Positions 1 to 12,310 are shown, numbered from the stretch's first letter. The stretch: DNA of 64,000 nt from Isoetes taiwanensis (GCA_021234155.1 JAJEKV010000060.1:4674323-4738322), one strand, 5' to 3'. The notes: a model not told the origin generated them from the letters alone. A program made the numbers and translations.

Positions 1-764
1 TTGTGGCAACATGGCATTGGAAAGGAATTCATCATATGTATGATTGATAGGACTGAGAAACATTCTGAGGTTGGCTTCCTTAAATAGAAACAAAATGCAA
101 CATATGCCGATGTGAGGAAGGTGATAGATTGAATGGGCTGCATGGTTTGAAAGGACATGAGTTTGTATTCTTGGGAGAAGAGGAAAGATACAAGGTTATG
201 GAGGAAGAGGTGGTTGTCGTGTCATAGAATGCCAAGAGAGTTTTAGCCCTTGAAGAGAAAGCACCTTGTCATTGACAAGCGAGAAGAAGAGGATGATAAT
301 GTTTTCTACTGAAAATCCATAAATGGGTGCAACGCGCATGTGCAATGCCACCTTCTTCGACCTTCACATATACCTCTATGATAATGAAGGTTTCAATTGA
401 TGCCACTTCAAACCACAAACACCAAAATAATAAATCATTGATGTTGTAAATCAGACCCAAGCTTCTCAAGTGAAGGGTCCTTTGAGCATTGCTTTTGAAG
501 GTAAATTGCACTCCAAATTAGCATCAAGGGCTGAAACCAATGGATCAAAAGGCAAGACAAGATCGGTTTGAACTTATGTCATCATATACGAATAATCTGG
601 AAGTTTTTAGTATTTGCAGTGTTGAGTGTGAAATGAGATATGGTAGGGGTGGAGATGACACGATATATAACCTCATCGTATGTCACATGGAATCAAAGGA
701 GCACAAGCTCAACTTACAAAAGAAGACACAAGGACTTAACGGTAGAGAGGAAAGTGTCTCATAA
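1..764 (+). other. Unrecognised, coding-like relic
   Basis: Positions 1-300 on the plus strand read as short open stretches in several frames, for example a Glu-rich run containing GEEERYKVMEEEVVVVS, broken by stops and at least one apparent frameshift. A 74-codon ORF follows at 540-764. No motif could be assigned to a family. The stretch directly borders the LINE tail at 765, so it is probably the pre-insertion site or an older, decayed gene fragment. Confidence 0.3.
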
Positions 765-794
765 GAATAGAATAGAATAGAATAGAATAGAATA
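765..794 (+). repeat. (AATAG)n microsatellite, 3' tail of LINE 1
   Basis: Five to six perfect pentamer units sit exactly at the 3' terminus of the minus-strand LINE. The third LINE in this window ends in the same relative place with a different simple repeat, (GGAA)n, which suggests the family uses a microsatellite tail instead of poly(A). Confidence 0.8.
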
Positions 795-1840
795 TGATTT
801 TATCGTCCACGGAGACCAACTGGCCTATGGGACCCAAGTACAAAGAGAGAGCAGCAGGCGTATTACTACCAGGATTAAAAAACCCCCGCCCCGAAGGGTT
901 TTCGGGGGAAAAACCTTAGTAGCAATAAGGATGCTGACATACTGCACAGTTATATACATAATCACAAGTACAACCGAGGTTAATGTCTGACGGACGGGGG
1001 CATAACCGAGTCCGCGTATCCATTACCTCCCCGGTAGGTACGATCCCAACAAGCCCTCACAGAGGCCGTGCTTTCGGAGCTCATGCAAGGCCTGATGGGG
1101 GCACAACTAACCGAAAGCATACCGAGCCCGGATATGCCGGGTGCGGACAGAGCCCGGCAGGGCGTGACTTTCATCCTCAATGGCGCCCTGTTGACGGCAT
1201 CGGCGGACTCGTCCCTCACGCTGCCCCGAATCCATCTCCCCGTCTCAATCGGAGGTGGTGGTGTGCACTGTCGCGAATGGAAGCAATCACTCTGCGCTTT
1301 TCATGGGTAGATGGGTGCGCAGTAGTGGTGTGGGCCCCTCGTGAGCATGGGATTAACCTCGCGTCGATAATTTGCCACCTTGACATGTGACAGGGGCCTC
1401 TCGCATCCCAAAGCTTGGCCATGAAGCAAGCATCCAAAATCTTGCTTCAAGGCGGCCGTTCCGTCGGTGTATGCACCGGTCCACATGTGTGTGCCTCGCA
1501 CATTCCATAGCGAGAACCACTGGGCTTGCTTGTCTTTCCAGCAGGCTTTGAGTCGCTCCGGACCCATCGCCACTGCCAAAGCAAGGTTGGGCAGCCGGGC
1601 TTCATCCATAGCCACCACCTTCCGAAGTAAATAATGTGACGCGTTCAGTAGCCCTCCTCTGAAATGGAAGGAAGCCTGTCTCCGGAGCAAGATCCGATAT
1701 GGGACCGTGGACTTCACTCCCGGTGCCCGCCAAGAAGGCCTTCTACACACTGCTCTAGATCGTTCCAAGTGGTGAGGGATATCACTGGCCCCCACACTTC
1801 TGCCCCATAGATAGATAGATAGATAGGAGGACCGGTTCAA

Positions 1841-2700
1841 TCAAGGCCCCGAACAAGTGTGCCCGGTGACCCCATGCATACTGACTCGCCTTGTGGCTGT
1901 TTTTTGCATTGCATACGTGGTTTTCCAAACTGCGGTGACCCGTAACCCTGTGGATGCATCCCAAAGTGTGGTAGTAGAAAACTCAATGCCCAAATACTTA
2001 TAAGATCGAGCCACCTCCACTACCCGTCCCCGGTAAGTGAATGAGGGAAGGCGTGGGTGCCGGGATGATGGGACCAAGCAGCACCCTTGTCTTGGCCAAG
2101 TTAACTCTCATGTCGATTGAATTGGCGCGAAAGTGTCCAAAGCATCCGTGGCGTTGCATGTCCTCTCGGGGTATATCGCGACAGGTGTCAACATCATCGG
2201 CATATATGAGTTGCCGGATTATGTGGTGCATCAACCGACCGCCTCCCCGGTGCTTTCGGCTAGCCATTCTTCTAGGCTGGTCAATGTACAAGCCGAAGAG
2301 CCGTCGGGGATAGAGGGCAGCCCCGGCGCACCCCAATGCTACTAACCACGGGCTCCCCGACAATTGTGAGACGACCGGAGCAAGCCTTGTATAGTACGTA
2401 TATAGCATTCTCGCAAGTCGACGGGGGTCCCTAGTCGTCTCACTCTGCCCCACAACTTATCCCGAGGCACCGTGGTCAAAAGCCTTTTGCGAAATCCACA
2501 AAGCAACAAGACAGATTCTTGCGTTGATTCCGCTATCCTCTATGAGTGTTCGCAGAGTGAAGATATGGTCAATAGTAGAATGCCGGGGCGGCTTTTCACT
2601 GGCGTGAGAGCCCGCACTTCTCCATCCTCTCGCCCAAAGTGTCGGTCGGCCGCTCAAGAATCCCTACAAGCAACTTGGCGAAAGACAGAACCCGACCATA
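1841..2700 (-). pseudogene. LINE 1 reverse transcriptase core and thumb, frameshifted
   Basis: The minus-strand fragments read DHIFTLRTLIE (2657-2457), then LFGLYIDQ and LIYADDVD (2453-1998). The latter is the F/YxDD polymerase box of non-LTR RTs. Next comes YKYLGIEFSTTTLWD (2077-1841), typical of the post-palm region of LINE RTs. The fragments lie in different frames. A (TAGA)5 microsatellite near 1807-1827 has expanded inside the downstream coding part and reads as an Ile-Tyr-Leu-Ser repeat. The homologous, better preserved stretch is in LINE 2 (16392-16063). Confidence 0.85.
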
Positions 2701-3699
2701 ATGGTACGATAGTTGGCTAGGGCTGTGGGGGTCCCCCGCTTTGTATATGGGCACAACCCTCACCGGTAGTCCAAAGGCGGGGGAAGCCTTCTTGCAATGC
2801 CCCGTTGAAGAGTCTTTGTGAACCGCACCATTGGGGGCCCGCCCACTTGAGAAGCTCGCCGCATACCATCCAAATCTGGCGCCTTCACGTTAGCGTAGGT
2901 TGCAGGCCCATTATGACATCCCCTTCAAGAATGACCCGCTAGGCTAGGCCTTGCCTCATGAGGTACCGGTGCCCGCTTCCCATTGGGTCATACAGTGGCG
3001 CAAGTATCTCACCCATTGTTCCGGGTAATATTTCCCGTGGGTCGGGGGCTTACTCGAGACCTTTCTCCGAAAGGTCCTAGGGTGGCGGTCTAGTAGACCA
3101 AACATCATTCTTTGAGCTCGCAAGGTACCCGGCTTTCTTGGTCTTGAGGAAGGAGCGGTATTGACGGGACGGGCTCTGGGCGGATGGTGGGGTCCAAAGA
3201 CACTTGGCGAGCCCCTCGCTTTCAAATCCCGACATTCGCCATCGAACCGGTGATTGCGAGGGAAGGTGGTTGCAGCCCCGGTGGATCGTCGAGGCGACCT
3301 CTCCCAAAGCATCATCCCCTACCCCGAAGGAGCCGGGTTCAGTGGGGCCGTCTGTTGTTGAAGTGTGGGGGCTGCGAAGATTCCCGCAGCTCATGCTCAA
3401 GCATCCTCGCATAGACCTGCCGCATGATCATAGTCCGACGCAACCGTGGTACATGGGGTGTTGGGGCAATGGGTGCTCGGTTGGCCCGCCAATCTATCTG
3501 CAAGAACAAGGGGCTGATGGTCGAGTCTACTTCCTCGTCCCGCCACCTGTGCCGACACTGAAGCTTAAGTGATCAAGTGTAGGCATTGCTTTCGTCTGCT
3601 AGCACATAATCCACCACACCGTGCCGCCCCACCTTCCTCGTCTACAAGTAAAGCGGCCGGAGGGGGCGGCCACTGCCCCGCCCCATTGCAAATGACCGG

Positions 3700-4307
3700 T
3701 CAAAGATATCGCCCAACAACAAAGAAATAGGCCCATACCGGTGTCACCGGGCCGTCATCGGCGACCTTGGCCAAACCATCTCTGCGGGGTCCATTTGCAA
3801 CACATCCTCGACTAGAGGTGCGAATTTTGGGATCTGCTTTCCTCGCACGCTGCGCATTGAAATCTCCAAGCAACATGACCTTGCCCAATTGTTGCATGCT
3901 TGTTGTATGTCATCATATAGATCGACATAGGGCTCCCGCATGTCCACATCCAAGTGCGTCGCGGTAAAAGTTGCTCTCAAAGATGTGGGAAGTAGCAAGC
4001 CGCCACAAAGAGAGGGGGCTGCCATCGCCGTTCTTACACTCGTCATCCACGTGTTATCTGTTGTGCCCCCACCTGCACCGGGGAGACCGATTGGGCCAAG
4101 GCCGCCCGTAGTAACACGCAATTCCTCCGGTGTCCTCGTTTCCCGTGCACTCATTGAAGACGGAGTAGCGCCGGTATCCCGCAAATCGGTAGCTTTGTGA
4201 CCAAGATGTTCCCATGTTTCCATGAGGAAGATAAGGTCCATGTCCATGGCGGCGAGGTGAGATCGTCCCCTTCGCCATGGAAAGCCACGGCAATTCCGGG
4301 ATACCAC
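3700..4307 (-). pseudogene. LINE 1 apurinic-type endonuclease, frameshifted
   Basis: The domain would nick target DNA to prime reverse transcription. The minus-strand reading begins SRNCRGFPWRRG, then LIFLMETWEH, which match the EN motifs N-CRG and ETWE (catalytic Asn and Glu). After a shift in another frame (3897-3700) comes VMLLGDFNAQ, the GDFN motif. The order and spacing fit LINE endonucleases, but the frame changes in the second half, so the domain is broken. It lies directly upstream of the RT pieces, as in L1-like elements. Confidence 0.8.
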
Positions 4308-4838
4308 GCCGAGGCACGATCCCTATTTAGTGGCATGCATCGCCACTTCAGGTCCAGTGGTAGTGGTGGTCCTGTGGGGAAAGATGTGGATGCCCTGCGG
4401 CTGGGCCCCTCGAGGGGACTTCGAGGGGCCGGAGTGCCGCATCCCCTCGTTTGGCTGCCTGAATTCGCATCCTTCCCCGGACCAGCCCCTGCCCCTCCAT
4501 GTCTCGGCGGTCCCTCGACTTTGGCCACTCACGCCGGGGGTCTCTTCTTTGTCTTTGGGGTCAAGTCCCGCCAACGTCTGAGCCGTGCCCTTCAACTTCC
4601 GGCCCTGATGCAGGATGGCCACCCACTCTGGCACGCTCTCAACTGTGAAGATGACCACCCGGGGGCGATCAGGGCGCTGAATTCCATGACGACTCGCCTT
4701 TCCAATGGTCACAGGTGCTGGGAACATCATCCGGTCCAAGAAATGTTCTGGAGTCGGGAAATGAGATGTTCTCCCGACTCCTCCGTCAGGCGTCGCACTA
4801 TCACATTGCGAAGTTGAGTTAATAGCTGAAAACAAGGC

Positions 4839-5045
4839 ATGAACATGGTTTCAAAAATTACTCCATTTGTTGAGCAAACCAGCATGAGATTTGAGTTGTA
4901 TAAGGAAACCATTAGAAGCAATGCAAAAAAGGAAGACATTTGTATCTTTTGTGTGTTATGTGAGAGGTCTCTTCTTCTCTTTCCGCCAAAAAGGGACATT
5001 GTTGATAATATGAAGGAACATGTGAAGAGTAGTCGACATGCTTAA
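4839..5045 (+). pseudogene. Possible C2H2/BED-type zinc finger remnant
   Basis: A 68-codon reading frame just outside LINE 1 contains FCVLC, followed 19 residues later by HVKSSRH. This C-x2-C-x19-H-x5-H arrangement would fit a BED-like or U1-like zinc finger. The frame stops right after the second His, and the following 150 bases keep only interrupted similarity to coding sequence. BED fingers are common in hAT transposases and plant regulators. No other domain is visible, so the source is unknown. Confidence 0.3.
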
Positions 5046-5984
5046 AAAGCCCATGCCAAAAAATGAATGAAAAGACCCTCAAGAAGAACGTGGTAGGTTT
5101 CGAAAGGAGATTCTGGATCCTTCTCAAAAGAGCACGCTATTGTTCTTCTCTAAAGGCATCACATACATTTGAAGTTCTTGAAATCTATTCCTTTTTATTC
5201 TACTTGGTATTCTGATATTTGTCTTCAAAGTAGGCAAGTTAACGGGCTGTAATAGCCTATCAAGCTGCTAATTTTCAGCTCATAAATCCATTCCTTTATG
5301 TGCTTGCATGGTGTTCTAGCATTGAAATTAAGCACGCTAACTGGCTATTATATATGTTGTAGACTATTTTAGGGAAGTTTGAGACAAGCAATTCAAGTAA
5401 AGCATATGGGGCTTCCAAAACTTGTTCATTATCTATGGTTTGTTTTTCGTTGTCATTGGCTCTTTGCTTTTTCTCATTGGAATTTTAAAAAAAAAAAAAA
5501 TACAAGAAATATGTATTTAGCATTTTTATGTTGGGGTTTTTGGCAACTAGCATATAAATATGCATCTAAGTGGAAGATAGAGAATCATGCTTGTATCCCA
5601 AGTTTTATGGTGCATGTTGGAAGTGGCGATGAAGGATACAAAAATGTGTTGATGCATTTGAGTTGAATGTGATTGCACATTATGCCCATGTCATGACTGT
5701 GAATCCATTACATGCACGCCGACCAAAACTCCTGTTGTCCATACAACTAAAGTGTAATAGATTTGACCATAAAGATGTGAGATCTCAATGGAAAAGAGTA
5801 GAGAATTTCTAGAATTTGCACTTGAAAAGTGAATTGGGTCCATTAATCGAACACTCTTCCGAGATCCACATCGAAGGGCTTATATCAACCTTGTTAATTT
5901 GGGATTTTCAGGTTTACTTATTTGGATTTATTTTTTTTTTAGTTGATTTCCTATGATTTTGGTGGTTTTGGCTGCCGAGAAAAC
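5046..5984. other. AT-rich stretch, no recognisable gene
   Basis: It contains a 95-codon plus-strand frame (5379-5666) rich in Trp, Phe and Lys from AT-rich sequence. I could not assign it to any family and regard it as chance. Nothing else is supported here. Confidence 0.4.
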
Positions 5985-5988
5985 TTAC

Positions 5989-6330
5989 AGATATCCAAAA
6001 ATCGCAGAAGTTTGCCCTATGATTTTTTCTTCTGGGAATTGCACTCCGAGGGCATGCCACATAGGAGCCTGCATGCGTTGCCATGGCATCTGTGATTGCT
6101 CTTCTAAAATTACAATAGGCCAGTACGCATTGAATATTTCCCCTTCAGCCGGTGGGTTTGCATTTTTGGCAGCGCCAAATCCATTAGCAAATGATATTGT
6201 GCATTTCAGAATGGGTCCATCCACATTTATTTTGCAACTCCCCGCCACTGCTTGGATTACAGAGCCTAATTGGCTAGTATCAATGGAGAAAGATTTAATT
6301 TTAGGGTTATCATGCCGAATTTATGTTTGC
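5989..6330 (-). other. Candidate exon of an unrecognised minus-strand gene
   Basis: An open minus-strand frame of about 110 codons reads PKIKSFSIDTSQLGSVIQAV, continues past KINVDGPILKCTIS, and ends in TSAIFGY followed directly by a consensus donor GTAAGT (plus 5983-5988). Amino acid composition is protein-like and complexity is high. A Cys-rich plus-strand frame (5953-6462) overlaps it but lacks splice context. KINVDG recalls the start of RNase H domains, yet the following GA.G... pattern and later acidic residues are absent, so I do not call it RNase H. No partner exon was found. Confidence 0.3.
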
Positions 6331-7895
6331 ATGACGGGATGCATGCAGCCCTGTCAGGACTTAATTAGCTTCGATTCAGATCTTTGGTCATGTTTCGTGG
6401 CTTTGATTTCCTTACTTTCGACCCTCAAACTTCTGAGTAAGCATTTGATTTGGTTTTTTTAGATCTATTTGGTATTCTTGCATTAATCTTGGAATTCTGT
6501 TTTGCAGGTTAATTTCTGCATGGCAATTATACACTTTGGATGTGCAATGGTTTTCATGTGCAGAGGCATAATACAACTCACAATGTTTTCCTAACATATG
6601 GGACATGATCTTATTTTAGACCTATTATAGCATGAGATTACAATACAAGACGTTTCTATGCTGTTTGAGTTGGATCAATTATCTTACATGTAGTACCTAT
6701 TTATACTTGCCCTATAGTCTGGGCACCAATATTTGTGAAGTAAAGAATCAGGTATGCCACTCACATATGCTCAAACATTTGTTTGCATTTCCTGCATTTG
6801 TTTGGATTCCATATATAGACAGGCTTCATGTATGCGCAGGTTAAAACACTTAGTTGTTCCTAATATCTTTTGTACACTATTCCAAAATATGTTCTTTGTA
6901 AAGGGCATTATTGCATATTACTGCCCGCTATTTTCTCATAAAGATCATAGCTTTTTGAATTTTGCTTCGAAGTTCTATGTTGCAAGCAATGGAGTTTTGT
7001 ACTGCAGCATTAATTGGACAGTCTTAAACTCCATGAAGTTATTCTTTTGATGTGAATTGAAATACTAAAGCTAGCTTCTTCCAAGTATTTTTTTTATCAT
7101 GCTAACCATATAAAATCCTTTCTACACTTTATTAAGACAAGTAATAGATATAGCGTTCCATAGCGGAATAGAACAATCTGATGCCAATCAATATTTTAGG
7201 TTGTTGTTGGAAATGGAAATATATACATTCATGGCCTTAAATGTTGGCAATTCATTTTTTGTATTGTGGTCTTTGTTATTAGTGTGCATAGAGGGTGTGA
7301 CAGGATGGCCATTTTTGAGTCCATGAAGCATGCCAATAAGCTAATGATTCAATAGAAGCATGCCTCTAGATTGTTAAATGAACCTGAGTTAACTGCTCTA
7401 TTGTAATAGAATGTAGTTTAACATCTTGCATCATGATCAGAATATAGTGCATATATCTTTTTCCAGTAAGGTTGCAAAGGTTGCAATCTAAAGATGGACT
7501 TGCCAGTCCCCTCTTTGATATGTATAGACTTGGATGAGACCAACAGAATTCATATCGATGCCAGGGCATGGAAGCCGTGTGGTTCTGTGATGAGGTATAC
7601 ATCTCTACGACTCAGATATCTAGGTATGTCCCAGCTCAGGTCTGATTTTGGTTGCAAATTGGTGATTTACTTGATATTTGCAACGTGCCATTAGAGATCT
7701 AACAAAATAAAATGTGACATGTCTGTTGCAGATGCATTTTCTAGCTATAAATATAGAATTGAGTTAGGTGATGAAAGTACCCAGGGAGCTTATGTGATTT
7801 CTTGGTCGGTTTTGTAATATTATTTTCACTCTTTAGCCAGATTATATCCTCATCAGACATTGCAATTTTCAGACAGGTTATAGTGCTTCTTCAAA
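6331..7895. other. AT-rich stretch, no recognisable gene
   Basis: Short frames occur (for example 6754-7050 and 7494-7694), but none shows a family motif. A segment near 7588-7680 (GAGGTATACATCTC and TTTTGGTTGCAAATT) recurs in degenerate form at 8085-8150, so part of this stretch is an old local duplication. Confidence 0.4.
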
Positions 7896-7897
7896 AG

Positions 7898-7990
7898 AAA
7901 CCCAAGACACAACCATGGGTGTTTCGAAAGATGAGTAGGAACTATCTGGCCAGACTCATTTTCCAAAACACCCATGGCTGTAGCTGCTCC
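7898..7990 (+). repeat. Short imperfect hairpin, miRNA-precursor sized
   Basis: The arm CCATGGGTGTTT (7913-7924) pairs perfectly with AAACACCCATGG (7966-7977). Beyond two mismatches the stem continues (ATGAGT with ACTCAT), giving a stem of about 24 bp around a 16-base loop (7937-7952). The size of the arms and the loop would suit a small-RNA precursor or a tiny fold-back element. Expression is unknown. The outer stem below 7910 and above 7980 pairs poorly. Confidence 0.45.
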
Positions 7991-9712
7991 ATCAGGCTCA
8001 ACACCTCAATCTACAGGTAATGTCTGATGCAATTTTCATGCTTCCACTTATGGAATTCAATTTAATTCTTATAAAGTTCTGAGATGAGATATACATCTTT
8101 ACTATTCAGACTTTGGTTGCAAATTCATGAGTTACTTTGGGGTTAACTATGATAACCTACTATATGCATTATCTTTCCTACCATCCTGAAAACTTTCTTA
8201 GCTACATTGCTAGCATGAGGTTATGGCCAACGAAGATGCACCAACATAGTTATTTCTCTGAAGCATAGGCAAGCAATTAAGCTTGGGTAAGTAAGAAGAC
8301 ACAAGTCTTAACTCATCATTGAATTGGGTATCAGGACCTTGCAAATGAGGACATGTAGCCAGGAAGTCCATAGAAGTGGCACCCTTCAACTTAGACGGAG
8401 AATGTGACAGTCCACTCTATGGCGGTTGAAAAGGCCACTGCAACATAGTTGCAATAATAGAATTCATATCCCAATGTTGGTACTCAACACAAAGATATTA
8501 AGCAAATATCCATGTCTATGTCAACCACATGCTTGAGTCAGTACAAGAATCCAACTAATCCTATTTATAGGGAGTGCTTAGAAATCCTTGCAAATGTGTC
8601 AATTGACGGGTCCAAATATCTTTTTGCATGGAAGGGAAATAAACTGAGCTTGCACAAGCTACAAGAGCTACATAGGTGGAAGACACAACCAATAACATGA
8701 AACGGTTTTATTCAATCTCACATGTTAAATGATCCTCTGTAGAGATTACCAAGAATTTGATTTTATCTTCCTTATGCCTATAACTAGTTGAGGTTAGGAG
8801 CTCAGGAGCCTGAAACTGATGCATTGGGAGAGAATAGCTTGCAGTGGTCTTTAAAGTGTGCTTTTATTAAAGGTTTATACGTTGTGGATAGTTTCTGGCT
8901 AAAACATGTAGTGCATGTCTTTGAACAGATGTAGAGTAGTGGCTTTGGGTGTTTTGTGGCTGTAGGTGTTTTTCAACGTGTTAGTATTGCCAATTTTTTA
9001 AAGCCTATTTGCTGGCTTGGGAACAGGGGGCTGGTAGTTGTTAGATTTGGATTGAAATACAGTAGTGCATGTGTTGAGTTATAATTGAACATGTTTTGGG
9101 TTGTGTGAAGTGTGTATTGAGTTGTGTGAAGTGTGTAGGCAGTGTGCATTGTGGTGTATGTATAGGTGAGGTGTTGCATATGATATATGAAACAAAGTTT
9201 GATTTAATTTTAACAGAGAAAATACTGGATTGAAGAAAACATTATAGAAGATGGTTTTAAGTGCTTAGAGATGTTGTGATGTGGTTGTTACAGATTTGAT
9301 TTGCGTTGCAGCAAGTGGATAATAAGGGTGCAGGTCTACTGCAGTTTGGCTTATAGATAAGTGCACAAAGTATGCAACAATGGACATGTAGGTTGGATTT
9401 TCTTACATGCAAGTCTGCAGAGCAGATGGGCCTTCACTAACATTCACTGCTTCGTTGCTTTTAACATCACAAATCCCGTGATGTATACATCATTCTGAGG
9501 CATTTGCAACAACATGCTAAAAAAGCAGTGCACAAGGCCATAAGGTTGGGCATCAGTTTTTAAGATCTTTGCGTTGCCAATCTTTGCATCGTGAAACTAG
9601 GAGGTATACGACATAGAGAAATGATGGTGAAGTGACTTGTGCTTTAGAATTGGTGCTTTTGGACTCTGCACGTATGACTTTTTTGTGCCTCATAATATGT
9701 AGGAAGCATATA
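7991..9712. other. AT-rich stretch, no recognisable gene
   Basis: It contains a GT-rich segment at 9080-9175 (repeats of TTGTGTGAAGTGTGTA) and the degenerate second copy of the 7.6-kb segment at 8085-8150. The short frames show no domain. Confidence 0.4.
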
Positions 9713-9713
9713 T

Positions 9714-9870
9714 CTCTCTTAATTGTTGCAGACATTGATCCTGCAGATATGGTATGGCTTATGCACACGATGTAAAAAGCACATTGGCATGGCTTATGCA
9801 CAAGATGTAAGCACATTCCTCTCTTAATTATTGCAGACATTGATCCTACATATATGGTATGGCTTATGCC
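9714..9870 (+). repeat. Diverged direct repeat, period about 105 bp
   Basis: CTCTCTTAATT.TTGCAGACA followed by TTGATCCT and ATATGGTATGGCTTATG occurs at 9714 and again at 9819. A third, more diverged relative (AACATTGGTCCTGTACATAT and TCTAAAC..AAGCCAAATG) lies at 10330-10405, inverted in neither case. This looks like an old local duplication. Confidence 0.65.
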
Positions 9871-10152
9871 TAAGGGAATACCCCCTCTAAACGTAGGCCA
9901 AATGTTATGTTTTGCTTGCATATATTCTTGCAATCAACATGGAAGTTAACAGCACTTAACATTTCGCAATTTGGGTTACACCACATTTATCAATGTCTTG
10001 CAACATTGCTAGACAAGATGTTTCTGAATTCAGCGATAAACAGATGCAACATCCATATCTTCACATCCAATTGATAAGCATTGAAAGATCATGCCAAACT
10101 CTTTTGTAGCTTTGTATGACCAAAGTATGATGTCTTCTGTTCAGGGTGCAAC

Positions 10153-10213
10153 TTCATATTGTTAATTGAAATGAGCATTACATTCATATTGTTAATTGAA
10201 ATGAGCATTACAT
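10153..10213 (+). repeat. Tandem duplication, 2 x 30 bp
   Basis: TTCATATTGTTAATTGAAAT followed by GAGCATTACA is repeated exactly in tandem. It lies between the members of the 9.7-10.4 kb diverged repeat. Confidence 0.85.
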
Positions 10214-10429
10214 TCTTACCGAAACTTTGCCTTTGGAAGTATGTTGTATATTGCATTATCACAGTACAGCTGTACATATGTTTTTTTAATGCTTCACAAA
10301 ATGTAGGAAGCGCATTGCCCACTCAATATTGAAAACATTGGTCCTGTACATATGGCTTATTTTCAATGGAATATTCACTCTAAACTTAAGCCAAATGGAA
10401 GATCCTCAACTAGAAGATTCTTGCTAAGC

Positions 10430-11796
10430 CCTCCAATGTCAATAGTTGCAGTGAAAATGCCAAATTGTTGTAGATGAAATACATGTGGTGAGAATGCATA
10501 TTTTATGCTCCATTGTTCCTCCTACAATCCTCAAGTGCATATTTCCATGCTCCAAATCATTATTTAGCAATAAACAACCATCTTTCAAATTGTTACTAGG
10601 CCCGGCAACGCCGGACACCATAACTAGTATTTTGTTAATTTGTTTTGTGATTATTGTGTCTTCCAATATATACGCTCTTCAGTGTGCATTCCCTTCGAAA
10701 GAGTGTCCGATGGTTAGAAATGAGTCTGACAATGCGAATTTGGAGCATGAGAATGATGTTGTTTCGACTGCCAATCATGACTTATCCAATAATATTATAG
10801 CAGAACTGGAAATGTGGCATACATTTGACTATAGTGGATGAGGCAGAAGCACCAGAACTGAAGATGATTGAAAGAAATGTCATATGCGATAATAAAGCGT
10901 TTAGCAACGCTGCGTTGGCTAAGCCAATTAAATGGAAATCCCTGGTTATTCAACGACAGGTTAACAAAAGTAAGTTACAATCCATTATAAGCCTGCAAAG
11001 CAAAGTCATTATTACTGCAACCTCTCTTGAGATCTGGTCAACTCTGCGTTATACTTTGAGATGCAATCCAATGATAAGAAGGGCAGAATGACAAGAACAA
11101 AGAGCAAGCAACACAAGTGTGGTATTTAGAAAGAGCACTTAGTATGTGAAGGATGATCGGGAAAGCTTGGGAAAAAACTAAAGAATCATTAGATCTAGAA
11201 CAGACCCCTTGTAGAACTTAATTTGGCTTGTTATAACGAGCATAAAGAAACCAAAAGGTTTTGGTTCACTTTTGATCTCACAGATAGTCAATCAACCTTG
11301 CTTAATTTTGAAATTTCAATAACATGCCTTACATATGATCCACACACCGGTAAATACCATCTTGATGAGCATGATAGGGTGCAACTTGATAAGTTTTTGT
11401 CTGGTAAAAGAAAAGTTCTTTACCAATTTGTTGGTTTAAGGTTTTCCATAGTCATGGTGCTAACGAGTTGCTTTTCATGATGGCAGGAAACAAGAACAAG
11501 AAAAAGTTGTTTGAGGATTATAGTTTTGTTATATGAAATTCGATGTCTACCTTCCGATAGATAATTTAGGTGTAGATAATTGGTACTACAAAGCTCCTTT
11601 GTGTGAAACATTTTGACAAGCATTTATGAAGAGAAAAAAATAATATACACATCAATGATGAGCATATATCTGGGTTTGACAACTTGTGCATCCATTACTC
11701 CCACCATTACTCTTGCAATTGTTGTCAGCAATTGTTAGGCACAATTCGACATCTACTTTCAGATTATTTGCTCATCCCTAGGAATAGACCTTTATT
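10430..11796 (+). other. Unrecognised frames 5' of the gypsy element
   Basis: Overlapping plus-strand frames at 10485-10841, 10825-11091 and 11223-11480 encode 85-118 residues each. The first has a hydrophobic segment (LLICFVIIVSS) followed by an acidic, Asn-rich tail. The third is polar (HLDEHDRVQLDKFLSGKRK). None shows a zinc knuckle or protease motif, so they cannot be called gypsy gag. They may be decayed host sequence or the lost 5' half of the element that starts recognisably at 11797. Confidence 0.25.
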
Positions 11797-11810
11797 TCTG
11801 GCCATTTCTG

Positions 11811-12310
11811 TTATGAATGGATCAATTGCGAGGAGCTAAGTATTTTACAAAGATTGATCTTCGCTCGGGATATCACCAGATAAGGATTAAGGAGGATGAC
11901 ATCCATAAGTCCACTTTTTGAACACGTTATGGGCACTATGAGTTCACTGTTATGTCATTTCCGCTAACTAATGCTCCTGCCACATTCATGAGGTTGATGA
12001 ATGATGTTGTTCGTGAATATCTTGATGACTTTGTCATCATTTTCTTCGATGATATCCTCATACACAGCAAAATCTTAGAGAACCATGAGCGTCATCTTTG
12101 GTTGGCCTTGCAGAAATTGAGATGCTATCAACTTTATGCTAAGTTCTCCAAGTGTAGGTTTGCAACCACCAAGATTGACTACTTGGGACATATTGTTTTT
12201 GCAGAGGGAATAGCCATAGATCCAACCAACATAGAAGCAGTAAAAGATTGGTCGAGCCCAACAAACGTGTCAGATGTCCGCCATTTTCTAGGGTTGGCGG
12301 GATATTACCG
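11811..12310 (+). pseudogene. Gypsy reverse transcriptase
   Basis: The reading [20 protein letters not shown], then FTVMSFPLTNAPATFMRLMN, then IIFFDDILIHSK, and LGHIVFAEGIAIDPTNIEAV, and finally DVRHFLGLAGYYRR covers RT motifs 2 to 7. The polymerase box is FFDD where most relatives have YxDD. An in-frame stop lies near 11921. The frame is lost after GLAGYYRR. Confidence 0.9.

Larger units (their letters stand above)
765..4815 (-). mobile_element. LINE (non-LTR retrotransposon) 1, decayed, nearly full length
   Basis: A GC-rich block ends abruptly near 4815, where AT-rich host sequence resumes. On the minus strand it carries, in order, a region of unknown role (4815-4310), an endonuclease (4307-3700), reverse transcriptase pieces (3315-1998) and a C-terminal region (2077-1301). 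All are in different frames, with many stops and shifts. The 3' end (765-930) shares its last segment (TCCACGGAG, CCTATG, a CCCCC run, then GGAAAAACC on the plus strand) with LINE 3 at 32.2-32.4 kb, so the two belong to one family. The element cannot be autonomous in this state. Neither a clear target-site duplication nor ORF1 was identified. Confidence 0.85.

Noticed and set aside
983-1390. Plus-strand proteins within the GC-rich LINE 1 block (for example 983-1390, 4197-4817)
   Set aside because: They run antisense to recognised LINE domains. High GC content alone keeps antisense frames open.
5985-6248. RNase H domain (KINVDG start)
   Set aside because: Only the first six residues fit. The other acidic residues and the following glycine-rich strand are missing.
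5953-6462. Cys-rich plus-strand protein of 169 residues
   Set aside because: It overlaps the better-supported minus-strand exon candidate and lacks any regular Cys spacing or splice context.
7957-7980. Identity of the 7.9-kb hairpin with the miR482/2118 family
   Set aside because: TTTTCC and CCCAT recall that family, but an ungapped alignment matches only about half the positions.
9713-10405. CRISPR-like array
   Set aside because: Only two to three diverged copies with unequal spacing, in a plant nuclear context.
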